From positions 1,488,001-1,552,000 of the forward strand of contig CAVUZG010000004.1 in NCBI GenBank assembly GCA_963745945.1: a stretch of DNA of 64,000 nucleotides, given 5' to 3'. Source of the DNA: DATFVA01 sp963745945 (lineage in GTDB: Bacteria > Bacteroidota > Ignavibacteria > Ignavibacteriales > Ignavibacteriaceae). Numbering within the stretch: the first letter of the stretch is position 1; the number at the start of each line of letters is the position of its first letter. The translations under genes and the position numbers were made by a program. The notes below the pieces were generated by a model, which was not told where the DNA came from, made no database searches, and saw only the letters and a list, made by a program, of their open reading frames with translations. Below are positions 34,982 to 44,293 of this stretch, piece by piece.

Positions 34982-37954
34982 ATGAAAATTTTTATTTTAC
35001 TAATTCTAAGCTGCTCTTTTTATTTTCAAAACATTACTGCACAAAGTACAAACAATAAACTTCCAAGCACAATCACCGAAAATAAATCATTAACTTTCCC
35101 GGAAATTCAAAAATCGTTTAATGATTATTGGGCTCCTTATAATGTAAAAGACGGATATTATCTCGAAAATGGTATAAAGAAAAAAGCACCTGGATGGAAA
35201 ATATTTAAGCGGTGGGAATGGTACTGGGAAAATAGAGTAAACATTGAAACCGGTGAGTTTCCAAACACCACTTCCGATATAGAGTATAAAAAAAGTTTAG
35301 GGAAACTTAAAAAAATAACCTCATTAAATGAAAACTGGATAAATTTGGGTACAAGTAGTTCTACCGGAGGATATGCCGGCATTGGAAGGATTAATTGTAT
35401 TGCATTTCATCCTACTGATGCGAATACTTTTTGGGTAGGAAGTCCTTCGGGTGGTTTATGGAAAACGACAGATGGAGGGAACAGCTGGACAATATTAAAT
35501 AATAATGAAACAGTATTGGGAGTAAGTGATATAGCTATTCCATCCGATTACGCAACTTCAAACACAATGTATATCGCTACAGGTGACCGCGACGGCGGAA
35601 GTATGTGGTCTTTGGGTGGAGGACAGAGTGCAGATAATGTTTCAGTTGGAGTATATAAATCCACTAACGGCGGGACAACCTGGAGTGCTACAGCTTTAAC
35701 TTTCACAAAAAGTTCTGGCAGAAACAAGATTATTAGTCTTATTGAGCAAATAATCCAATTCTAATACATCTGATTCAATTTTCATCATCTCCATCAGATG
35801 GAATTTTTAAAACTACGGATGCTGGTAGCAACTTGGAACAAAAAAGTCAGTAATTGGTGGATTGATATGGAATTTAAGCCAGGTGATCGACATATGATTT
35901 ATGGCTCGAATTATTTGGGAATGATCAGTGTTTACATGAGATCAGATGATAATGGAGAAAATTGGATTACAATTTTCTATAGGTAGCGGGGGGTTATCGA
36001 ACAGAATTAGCAGTATACTCCTAATAATCCCACTATTGTTTATGTTTAGCTTCTGCTAAAATTACGGTGGTGTAAATGGTGTTTATAAATCAACAAATAG
36101 TGGAATCACTTTTGCTCGGTTAATTCATGGTACAAACTGCAGGATATGCTGGGATATTATAACTGACGGTTCAGGTTGTAACGGTGGACAAGGATATTAT
36201 GACGGTGTATTGCTGCTTCATCCAACAGATGCAAATAAGTTTTTATTGGTGGTATAAATACCTGGAAATCAACGAATGGTGGAAGCAACTGGACTATTAA
36301 TAATATGTGGACTCAATTTGTACTTATAATTTTGTGGTGCACCAGAGGTACATGCTGATAAACATGCCTGGCATTTCAAGACGGTACAACTCTTTTTGAA
36401 GGAAATGATGGTGGTATTTACAAAACAACTAATGGCGGAACAAACTGGAAAGACTTAACTAATGGAATGGTAATTAGCCAGATATACAGGATTGGTGTTT
36501 CACAAACAAATGCCAACAAAGTTTTGAGTGGCTTACAGGACAATGGATCAAAATTATATAATACTGGATTCTGGTCTGATGTAACAGGTGGAGATGGAAT
36601 GGAGTGTATTATTGATTATTCAAATTCTAATTATATGTATGCAACTTATGTCGAAGGACAGATTTCAAGAAGTAGTAATGGTGGATGTTCATTTCCAACA
36701 AAATTTCAGCAAATATTCCGCGGAGGTCAACCAACAGGTGCATGGGTAACTCCATATATTATGGATCCCACAAATAGTTCAATTCTTTATGCCGGATACG
36801 ATAGAATTTGGAAAACTACTAATCGGGGTAATTCGTGGACAAGTGCTTCTTCAGTATTAAGCTCATCTGACAAATTACGTTCCCTTGCAATTGCACCATC
36901 AAATACAAATTATCTATACGCTGCAGATTTAACAAATATGTGGAGAACAACTAACGGCGGAACCAACTGGAGTACGGTAACACTTCCCACAAACTCAAAC
37001 AGCCTTACTTATATTGCTGTCAAAAGTAATGATGAGAATACTGTCTGGATTACATTCGGTGGTTATACTAACGGTGCTAAAGTATATGAATCTACAAACG
37101 GCGGATCCAATTGGACAAATATATCAACAGGATTACCAAATCTTCCGGTTATGTGCATTATTCAGGATAAAAGTGTTACAGACAGAAATGTATTATTCGT
37201 AGGAACAGATCTTGGTGTTTATGCAAAGGATGGAACAAATGACTGGGCGTCATATAATACCGGCTTACCAAACGTGGTTGTTACTGAACTAGAGATTTAT
37301 TATGCATCAAGTGGTGGAGACAAATTGAGGGCTGGTACATTCGGAAGAGGATTGTGGGAGACGGAAGTGGCTGCGCCATTACCGGTTGAGTTGTCTTCCT
37401 TTGTTGCTAAAGTTTTACATAGTGGTGGAATTCAACTTAACTGGCGAACAGAAACCGAAGTGAACAATTATGGATTTGATGTTGAAAGAAAACAACTCTT
37501 AGAAAAGGATACTCTCTGGCAAAAGATAGGGTTCGTAGAAGGACATGGTAATAGTAACACCCCCAGGGATTATTCTTTTGCGGATAACCAAACAAAATAT
37601 GGGAAATATTCTTATCGATTAAAACAAATCGATAACGATGGGAAATTCCATTATAGCGATATTGTGCAAGTTTATGCCGGAGCAATTCCCGGTGGATTTG
37701 TACTTGAGCAAAATTACCCTAATCCATTCAATCCAAGAACAACGATCAGATTTATTCTGGCAGAAACACAGAATGCGGAACTGAAAATTTTTGATATTCT
37801 TGGAAATCAGGTAACGACATTATTTAATGGATTAGCCGATGGCGGTAAAGTTTATGAGACAGAATTTGATGCAATAAATCTTTCCAGCGGAATTTATTTT
37901 TATAGGCTTAAAACTGAAAGGAAAATTGAATATAGGAAAATGCTTGTTACTTAA
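34982..37954 (+). pseudogene. Secreted BNR/sortilin-like repeat protein, heavily frameshifted
   Basis: Readable pieces at 34982-35764 (signal peptide, then propeller repeats GGLWKTTDGGNSWTIL, GVYKSTNGGTTWSA), 35798-35986 and 36467-37954 belong to one gene. The last piece has repeats such as RIWKTTNRGNSWTSAS, MWRTTNGGTNWSTVT and KVYESTNGGSNWTNIS, a fibronectin-like module and the sorting domain NYPNPFNPRTTIRFIL. Between 35740 and 36440 the recognisable sequence (IFKTTDAGS, GVYKSTNSG, LHPTDANKF, GAPEVHADKHAW, GGIYKTTNGGTNWKDL) hops between frames many times, and at least one stretch is shortened. Intact, it would be a ~990-residue surface propeller. The density of breaks is far above the rest of the window. 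Confidence 0.83.
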
Positions 37955-38059
37955 GTAAATTGCAATAATAATAATATTTAATCCTTTTATAAAGAGTTCG
38001 GAGAAATCGTACAGATTTCCAGGATAATTTTATTATGTTCACAACAATTTTGTAACGGT

Positions 38060-38290
38060 ATGAAAAAGATATTAAAACCGCTTTTTACAACTATTGGTAT
38101 TATTTCTTTTATTATTGCACTTTTCTCTGCATATTGCTCATTAATTGCGTTTTTAGAAAGATCTGCAAACGGATCTGGGTTATTTTTTACTGATGTGGAA
38201 ATATTTATCGCCCTTACAATATTTTTTCTAATCTTCGCAGCAATCAACTTCCTTGTAGTAATGAAGCTCAAAATATCGAAAACACACTAG
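38060..38290 (+). CDS. Small two-helix membrane protein, unknown
   Basis: A 76-residue hypothetical protein with two hydrophobic helices (about residues 9-31 FTTIGIISFIIALFSAYCSLIAF and 47-69 IFIALTIFFLIFAAINFLVV) joined by a short polar loop, with a basic N terminus. There is no good Shine-Dalgarno site and no recognised family. The opposite strand is also open here, so the call is tentative. Confidence 0.45.
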   Translation: MKKILKPLFTTIGIISFIIALFSAYCSLIAFLERSANGSGLFFTDVEIFIALTIFFLIFAAINFLVVMKLKISKTH

Positions 38291-38316
38291 TATATGCTTT
38301 CTTCACAATACTCATT

Positions 38317-38405
38317 ATTAATTAGGTTATCACCCTTATTATAGGTAGGTTTATTTATTCGGTATTTAGACCGAGGTTTTATTTATAATTTATTAGAGGT
38401 CCTTT
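38317..38405 (+). promoter_or_regulatory. Conserved leader of the first RRM gene
   Basis: These 89 bases before the GTG align with the 87 bases before the second RRM gene. Shared blocks in order are ATTAATTAGGTTA, CTTATTA, AGGTAG, TTTTATTTAT and AGAGGT (ribosome site). A small stem TCGGT/ACCGA lies at 38359-38374. Function is inferred: promoter plus 5' untranslated control region. Confidence 0.6.
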
Positions 38406-38657
38406 GTGAGCACTAAGTTATTTGTGGGTTCTCTCCCCTGGTCGGTTGGCGACGAAGAGTTGAAAGAAACATTTGAAAAACATGGAACTGTAGTTTCCGC
38501 TAAAGTTATTACAGACCGCGACACCAGGAAATCCAGAGGTTTTGGATTTGTTGAGATGGAGAATTCTTCAGATGCATCTAATGCAATTAAAGCATTAAAT
38601 GATTCAGAAATAGATGGAAGAAATATTGTAGTTAATGAAGCTAAACCCCGCACCTAA
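38406..38657 (+). CDS. RRM-domain RNA-binding protein, copy 1
   Basis: An 83-residue single RRM protein starting at GTG with AGAGGT five bases before. RNP2 is LFVGSL (residues 5-10) and RNP1 is KSRGFGFVEM (about residues 43-52), so RNA binding is expected. There is no glycine-rich tail, unlike many cyanobacterial Rbp proteins. Small bacterial RRM proteins are often induced by cold. The gene has its own leader and terminator and a close paralogue at 43818; the two proteins differ at about 20 positions. Confidence 0.92.
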   Translation: MSTKLFVGSLPWSVGDEELKETFEKHGTVVSAKVITDRDTRKSRGFGFVEMENSSDASNAIKALNDSEIDGRNIVVNEAKPRT

Positions 38658-38683
38658 AATATAATTTCTGTTAAAGTTTCTCT

Positions 38684-38708
38684 AAAGGCGTCTTACAGGC
38701 GCCTTTTT
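38684..38708 (+). terminator. Terminator after RRM copy 1
   Basis: AAAGGCG (38684-38690) pairs with CGCCTTT (38700-38706), followed by Ts. The loop sequence is close to that of the terminator after the paralogue. Confidence 0.85.
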
Positions 38709-38893
38709 CATTTTAAATCTATTCCGCTCATTTTTCCCGATTAATAAAATTTTAATCAGATGCAGTTTCTGTTCTTACGGAACTTAAATCACATAGTAAA
38801 TGTTTTTTGAATTATAGTGTTTCATAACTCTAAATTCTTAATTAGTTTAATATTAAATAATTCAATTTTAATTAATCCAGTGAAAGGTTAATT

Positions 38894-39844
38894 ATGTCAG
38901 AGAAAAAGATAATTGCAGTTATAGGAGCTACCGGAGCTCAGGGTGGAGGGGTTGTTCATTCAATTCTTGCAGATAAAAATGGTCAGTTTGTTGCCCGTGC
39001 TATTACGAGGAATAAGAATTCAGATAAGGCGAAACCTCTTATCAGCGAAGGTGTGGAAATTGTAGAAGCAGATGCAAATGATGTTGAAAGTTTAACAAAG
39101 GCATTTACTGGTGCTTACGGAGCATTCTGTGTTACGAATTACTGGGAACTTTATTCACCGGAAAAAGAAAAAGCACAAGCTGAAAATATGGCCGTTGCTG
39201 CTAAAGCGGCAGGGCTAAAACATGTTATCTGGTCAACACTCGAAGATTCCAGGAAATGGATTCCTCTGGATGATGACAGAATGCCGACTTTAATGGAAAA
39301 ATATAAAGTGCCGCATTTTGATGCTAAAGGAGAATCAGATAAATATTTTATAGAAAACGGTGTTAATACAACTTTTTTGATTGCTTCTTTTTATTGGGAT
39401 AATATGATATACTTTGGGATGGGCCCCAAAAAAGGACCCGACGGTAAATTGGGTATAACTTTCCCAATGGGAGATAAAAAATTAGCCGGAATTGCGGCTG
39501 AGGATATTGGTAAATGCGCTTACGGAATATTTAAAGCCGGTGATAAATACATTGGTAAAACAGTGGGAATTGCCGGAGATCATCTTACTGGAACTGAAAT
39601 GGCCACCAAACTCAGCAAAGCATTGGGAAAAGAAATACGTTATAACGAAGTAGCACCAGAAGTATATAGAAGTTTTGGATTTCCCGGTGCAGATGATATT
39701 GGGAATATGTTTCAGTTTTACCGGGATTTTGAAAAAGATTCTCTGCAAATACGGGATCTTAATACTACCCTGTCATTGAATCCTGCGCAGTTGAATTTTG
39801 ATGCATGGTTAACTAAAAATAAAAGCAAAATTCCAGTGGAATAA
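38894..39844 (+). CDS. NmrA-family NAD(P)-binding protein
   Basis: A 316-residue atypical short-chain dehydrogenase of the NmrA/HSCARG type. The Rossmann motif IGATGAQGGGV sits at residues 9-19, and the ARAITRNKNS region, VEIVEADANDVESL and FCVTNYWE follow as in NmrA-like proteins. The catalytic Tyr-x3-Lys of classical enzymes is not evident, so it may be a redox sensor that binds NADP(H) rather than an enzyme. AAAGG lies 9 bases before the ATG. It is monocistronic, with a hairpin after the stop. Confidence 0.88.
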   Translation: MSEKKIIAVIGATGAQGGGVVHSILADKNGQFVARAITRNKNSDKAKPLISEGVEIVEADANDVESLTKAFTGAYGAFCVTNYWELYSPEKEKAQAENMAVAAKAAGLKHVIWSTLEDSRKWIPLDDDRMPTLMEKYKVPHFDAKGESDKYFIENGVNTTFLIASFYWDNMIYFGMGPKKGPDGKLGITFPMGDKKLAGIAAEDIGKCAYGIFKAGDKYIGKTVGIAGDHLTGTEMATKLSKALGKEIRYNEVAPEVYRSFGFPGADDIGNMFQFYRDFEKDSLQIRDLNTTLSLNPAQLNFDAWLTKNKSKIPVE

Positions 39845-39857
39845 AATCATTTATTAT

Positions 39858-39893
39858 AAAGATGGCATCAATTAACTGGTGTCATCTTTGTTA
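39858..39893 (+). terminator. Probable terminator after the NmrA-like gene
   Basis: AAAGATG-G-CA pairs with TG-T-CATCTTT (39858-39889, one internal mismatch), then GTTAATTT. Weaker T tract than the others. Confidence 0.55.
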
Positions 39894-40040
39894 ATTTATT
39901 TAAATCAAATATGTAATAACGGCGGTTTTTATTGATGAATAATTATTATCAGATTTTTTAATCCTGCATATTGATACTATCTTCTTTAATCCTTACATTA
40001 TTTGTCAATCAATTAAATAATATACATACCGGGGGTTGTT

Positions 40041-42620
40041 ATGAAAAAATACAATCTTCTTTTCCTCCTTCTCTTTATTACTTTTTTAATTCTGAATAAA
40101 AGCAATTATGCACAGGGATTTGACTTAACCCAGTATCAAATCTTCCTGCAGAATCACCAGAATATGCAGACAGGTGAACTGCTTGATTTGCATCCGGCCG
40201 GAACATTTCAGAACAATATTGATCTAAATTACCAGGATGTTTTTTATTTCGATTCTATCGATGCAAAATATAATCTAACAGGGTTTGAAAAATCTTTAAT
40301 TCAGGAACACGGCTTTATGGTTAGCCAAAGACTTTCACAGCCTTCATTCGGACAGATACTTCTGGATATTCACCATAACGATCTTCCAGTCTTCGTTTCA
40401 ACTGATGCAATTTTGTATGCTTATCATGTTTCTTATGACAGAATACTCAGAGAAGTTGAACTCGGATATCTGATTGATAAGGTCGATAACCTTTTAATGT
40501 CACTCAGGAATTCATTCCCTCAAATGGTTTCCAATTATTCATCAACTCCGGGAATGTCGCAGTCACTTCTTGATGTGGATTTCTATATTACTGTGGGGCT
40601 TAAATTAATTGGTGAAAATGTTAATCCCTATTTTCAGCAGAATAATGCAAAGGTTGATACGGTTGTCAGTCTTGCGATGGAGGCGAATGGCTTTACCTCG
40701 GACACATTATTCTCATCAGAATGTGTTGCTCATGATTGGAGCCAGTTTAAACCACGCGGTCATTATGATTCAGATCTTTACCCTCAGCTCAGATTATATT
40801 TCCGGACAATGATGTGGCTTGGAAGAATTGAAATGTATCTTATCAAACCAACATTTGGCAGCCCGGGTTGTTATCCGCAAACTTTTGCAGATATACAGAG
40901 ACAAATAATAGATGCGAATCTTGTTTACGAATTGTTTGATCTCGCCAATGTTCATTCTGATTATGAGAATATTGAAGATGTAATTAAATTTTTTGTGGGC
41001 AACCAGGATAATGTGACACTTGATAATTTAGAATACCTGAGGAATGCGGTACAGTTGAATTCGGCAAATCAACTTCTGGATTCTATGAAAGTTGTTGAGT
41101 ACCAGGATACATTAAGCAATCAATCATTCGCATACCAATTGATACTATCGCAAATTCTTTCAGGAAATCCTATTGCAGGAGATAGCGTTGTACCCGCATC
41201 ATCATTTCTTTTATTCGGTCAGAGATTCGTTGATGATTCCTATGTAACTGCAAGCGTGGTGTACGACAGAATTAGTTACCAGGGACAAAGAATCTGCCGG
41301 TTATTCCCTTCGGCTCTCGATCCTATGTTTGCGCTTGGTAATAATGCTGCAGCACAATTGTTAATTCCCGAATTGGATTATTATCACTATTCAACTAATC
41401 TTGCCGCCTTACGTTATTTGTTTGATTCATTTCCTTCCGCGTACTGGAATAGTTCATTATATAAAGAATGGCTTAAAACGATTAAGACTCTTAACCCTCC
41501 GGAAGACAGGAGCAATTTACCTGCTTTTATGACAACCGCAGCTTTCTGGCAGGAAAAAATGAATACTCAATTAGCTTCGTGGGCTGAACTTCGACACGAT
41601 AATTTATTATATGCAAAACAATCCTATACCGGTGTTCCAGTCTGTTCATTCCCTTATAGTTATGTAGAACCTTTTCCTGATTTTTATGAATCATTAAAAA
41701 CTGCGGGAGAATCTGGTTATAATTATTTTGCGAATATTACATTTTTAGACGGCACAATAAAACAGAATATACTAGATTACTTTTCAAACCTTCAGTATAC
41801 CTGCGATACCTTAAAATCAATTTCTGAAAAAGAACTTTCAGATACTCCCCTTTCATCTGAAGAAACAAATTTTCTGAAAAACATGATGTTCCAGGTTACC
41901 ACTTATACAGGAATAGATTACAACGGCTGGTATCCGGGCCTGGTCTATCAGGATGCCGCGTACGATCACGAAGGATTGATGAGCGAAAATTATATTGTTG
42001 CCGATATACATACCACACCAGCAGATTGTATCGGTAATATGATGGGTTGGGTTTCACATGTAGGTACTGGTCCTGTTGATGCCGGTGTTTTCATTGCAAA
42101 ACTTCCGGGTGGAGAAGATTGTGCTTTCATTGGTCCTGTTTTAAGTTACCGTGAATACACAACAACTAATTTCCTTCGGTTAACAGATGATGAATGGAGT
42201 TCCGATTATCTCTTCTCTTCATCACGGCCTGACTGGGTTAATCTTTACCTGGCTGATTCAACAGGTGAAAGCAGAGGTGAAGGAGGACAATTAATTACTT
42301 CGGTAAAACCTGAAAATAAAAATAATATCCCTGCAAAATATCTGACTGTTTCGAACTATCCGAACCCGTTTAATCCGACTACAATAATAAGTTTCTCAGT
42401 TCCGTATGATTTGAGCAATAAAAATGCTGAGCTGATTATATATGATTTACAGGGACAGGTGGTTAAGCATTTAATAAACCAGGTTTTACCAGCCGGCAAT
42501 TATCTGACCAAATGGTTTAGCGATAATGATAACGGTTTACCTGTATCAAGCGGAATTTATATATACAGGCTGAGAGTTGCGGACAGGCAGGCTGTTGGAA
42601 AGATGAACCTGGTAAGGTAA
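40041..42620 (+). CDS. Secreted DUF3160 protein with type IX sorting domain
   Basis: An 859-residue exported protein: signal peptide (ending near NKSNYAQ), a long DUF3160 region (about residues 80-700) with typical segments PVFVSTDAILYAYHVSYDRI, MMWLGRIEMYL and VADIHTTPADCIGNMMGWVS, and the C-terminal sorting domain NYPNPFNPTTIISFSVP ... SSGIYIYRLRV. DUF3160 has no assigned function; it is an all-helical extracellular domain common in this group of bacteria and in archaea. A GGGGG stretch precedes the ATG. No neighbour suggests a partner. Confidence 0.88.
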   Translation: MKKYNLLFLLLFITFLILNKSNYAQGFDLTQYQIFLQNHQNMQTGELLDLHPAGTFQNNIDLNYQDVFYFDSIDAKYNLTGFEKSLIQEHGFMVSQRLSQPSFGQILLDIHHNDLPVFVSTDAILYAYHVSYDRILREVELGYLIDKVDNLLMSLRNSFPQMVSNYSSTPGMSQSLLDVDFYITVGLKLIGENVNPYFQQNNAKVDTVVSLAMEANGFTSDTLFSSECVAHDWSQFKPRGHYDSDLYPQLRLYFRTMMWLGRIEMYLIKPTFGSPGCYPQTFADIQRQIIDANLVYELFDLANVHSDYENIEDVIKFFVGNQDNVTLDNLEYLRNAVQLNSANQLLDSMKVVEYQDTLSNQSFAYQLILSQILSGNPIAGDSVVPASSFLLFGQRFVDDSYVTASVVYDRISYQGQRICRLFPSALDPMFALGNNAAAQLLIPELDYYHYSTNLAALRYLFDSFPSAYWNSSLYKEWLKTIKTLNPPEDRSNLPAFMTTAAFWQEKMNTQLASWAELRHDNLLYAKQSYTGVPVCSFPYSYVEPFPDFYESLKTAGESGYNYFANITFLDGTIKQNILDYFSNLQYTCDTLKSISEKELSDTPLSSEETNFLKNMMFQVTTYTGIDYNGWYPGLVYQDAAYDHEGLMSENYIVADIHTTPADCIGNMMGWVSHVGTGPVDAGVFIAKLPGGEDCAFIGPVLSYREYTTTNFLRLTDDEWSSDYLFSSSRPDWVNLYLADSTGESRGEGGQLITSVKPENKNNIPAKYLTVSNYPNPFNPTTIISFSVPYDLSNKNAELIIYDLQGQVVKHLINQVLPAGNYLTKWFSDNDNGLPVSSGIYIYRLRVADRQAVGKMNLVR

Positions 42621-42702
42621 AATAAGAGACGAATACTCTTAATCAGATTTTGAAATTAAGAATTTTAAATCTGAAAATCTACAGTTTTATTCATGATTAT
42701 AC

Positions 42703-42730
42703 ATCCCCTGTTTACAAACAGGGGATATAT
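42703..42730. terminator. Bidirectional hairpin between DUF3160 and BON genes
   Basis: ATCCCCTGTTT and AAACAGGGGAT (42703-42726) form a perfect inverted repeat between two convergent genes, with AT-rich flanks on both sides. Confidence 0.75.
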
Positions 42731-42737
42731 AATTTTA

Positions 42738-43493
42738 TCACGAATTCGTCAGGTCAGGATTTACCTCTAAATCATTTATAACTCGTATTACACCAGTTAC
42801 ACTTTCAAATTCCTGCTCAATTTTATCTTTTGTCCATAAGTTTGATACTGCACCTTCAATGGTCACAAAACCATTCTGCACTGAAATGCTAAGGTCTTTT
42901 CTAGCTGTGAGCGGGAATTCATTTACAAGTATAGAGTTTAAGTAAGACTTAATGTTGTCATCGTCAATCGCTTTGCCTATTGGTGTCACCATTATATTAT
43001 TTTCAATATCTTTAACTCCATTTGCCTGCGATGCAAGAGTCATAGCAATTATTTTCTCCCTGTTAAAACTTACATTACCAGAAAGTTTCACCAATGAATT
43101 ATCAACTTCAACATTTATTTTCTGAGGTTCTTTAATTACTCCGCTCCCGTCTATCATATTCCTTATATTCGCCTCAATCATTTTTTCTGGAAGCTGATTT
43201 GTAGTAACGGTTATGTCGTTAGTTATTTTTTTCACCCCCTGAACCTGCGAGGTTATCTCATAAATCCGGTACTTATCATAAAGCGAATTTACACCTCCCT
43301 TCAGGATAACCAGACCATCATCATTCACTGTAACCTGTATTTCTGAAGGATCGTACCTGCTGGTAATCGCTTCCTTAACTTTATCAGTTAAGTTATTGTT
43401 ATTAGCTGCATAAATTGTTTGCACAGTAAAAAACAGAGCTATCCAAAAAACAAATGAAAATATCATCATATGAGATTTCATAATCTTAATCAT
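42738..43493 (-). CDS. Periplasmic protein with three BON domains
   Basis: A 251-residue exported protein. The signal peptide (IFSFVFWIALFFTVQTIYA) is followed by three BON domains at about 35-100, 105-170 and 180-248, each with the pattern V-x-V-x-x-G-x-V-x-L-x-G-x-V (ITVEGAVSNL-like in the third; VKLSGNVSFN in the second; LVILKGGVNSL in the first). BON domains bind membranes; OsmY-like proteins of this kind protect the envelope under stress. GGAAG lies about 9 bases before the first ATG; a second ATG 12 bases later is also possible. Confidence 0.88.
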   Translation of the reverse strand: MIKIMKSHMMIFSFVFWIALFFTVQTIYAANNNNLTDKVKEAITSRYDPSEIQVTVNDDGLVILKGGVNSLYDKYRIYEITSQVQGVKKITNDITVTTNQLPEKMIEANIRNMIDGSGVIKEPQKINVEVDNSLVKLSGNVSFNREKIIAMTLASQANGVKDIENNIMVTPIGKAIDDDNIKSYLNSILVNEFPLTARKDLSISVQNGFVTIEGAVSNLWTKDKIEQEFESVTGVIRVINDLEVNPDLTNS

Positions 43494-43730
43494 CGTATTA
43501 CACTTCCTTTCAAAATTTATTTTGAATTTATTATAAATTTAAATTGTAATGGATCAGTATGTTTATGATGTTGCTCAATTTAATGTCTGAAGAATAGGAT
43601 GTGTGTCCGGGGATATTTCTGCTGATTATATCTGGCAATCTTTGTTTTGTGTGAATTCCGATACAAAGAAATTGTTCTGAAAGCAGACTATATGTGAGAA
43701 ATGATGTATATGGTCTGTTATTGCCCCACA
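43494..43730. other. Intergenic stretch between BON and second RRM gene
   Basis: Divergent intergenic region; no credible gene on either strand. Its right end runs into the conserved RRM leader at 43731. Confidence 0.5.
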
Positions 43731-43817
43731 ATTAATTAGGTTACCATGCTTATTAAAGGTAGCTTGTCTTACCTGCTATAATTCAGGATTTTATTTATTA
43801 TTTATAAGAGGTTCGTT
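43731..43817 (+). promoter_or_regulatory. Conserved leader of the second RRM gene
   Basis: This stretch is the counterpart of 38317-38405: ATTAATTAGGTTA, CTTATTA, AGGTAG, TTTTATTTAT and AGAGGT are in the same order. A small stem AGGTA/TACCT (43757-43761 with 43770-43774) is possible. Confidence 0.6.
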
Positions 43818-44069
43818 GTGAGCACTAAGTTATTTGTTGGTTCTCTCCCCTATTCGGTTAACGATGAAGAGTTGAAAGAGACATTTGAAAAACATGGAAA
43901 TGTAATTTCTGCAAAAGTTATTACGGACCGTGACACAAGAAAATCAAGAGGATTTGGGTTTGTTGAAATGATGAATCCTACTGACGCTACAAAAGCAATT
44001 AAAATATTAAACGATTCGAAATTGGACGGAAGAAATATCATTGTTAATGAAGCTACCCCGCGCAACTAA
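43818..44069 (+). CDS. RRM-domain RNA-binding protein, copy 2
   Basis: An 83-residue paralogue of the gene at 38406, with GTG start, AGAGGT ribosome site, RNP2 LFVGSL and RNP1 KSRGFGFVEM. The first bases of the coding region (GTGAGCACTAAGTTATTTGT) are identical to copy 1. Leader and terminator are also related, so the whole transcription unit was duplicated. Two versions could be expressed under different conditions. Confidence 0.92.
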   Translation: MSTKLFVGSLPYSVNDEELKETFEKHGNVISAKVITDRDTRKSRGFGFVEMMNPTDATKAIKILNDSKLDGRNIIVNEATPRN

Positions 44070-44110
44070 TTTTTTACACATCGAATAACTATTTACAATT
44101 TAATTCCCGG

Positions 44111-44136
44111 AAAGACGTCTTAAGGACGCCTTTTTT
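44111..44136 (+). terminator. Terminator after RRM copy 2
   Basis: AAAGACGTC pairs with GACGCCTTT with one mismatch (44111-44119 with 44125-44133), loop TTAAG, then a T run. Related to the terminator after copy 1. Confidence 0.8.
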
Positions 44137-44293
44137 ATATAATTAATAAAACACAAATGTGATTACTGCAAGCGAGTTAACGACCGGGACAGATTCTATA
44201 TTCAGATTTTATTTTAATGATTATTGTTGAAAAGAATTCCAGTGATTATGTTTGCTCTTTAGTTTGATAGTTATAGTCAGCAAATAAATCAGT

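Noticed and set aside
32343..37954. SusC/SusD-type polysaccharide utilisation locus
   Set aside because: There is a TonB receptor but no SusD-like lipoprotein and no glycoside hydrolase nearby.
37987..38271. 94-codon minus-strand frame opposite the small membrane protein
   Set aside because: The plus-strand frame gives a clean two-helix membrane protein; the minus frame looks like its shadow.
43531..43731. 66-codon minus-strand frame between BON and RRM genes
   Set aside because: It runs through the conserved RRM leader boundary, has no ribosome site and no protein-like composition.
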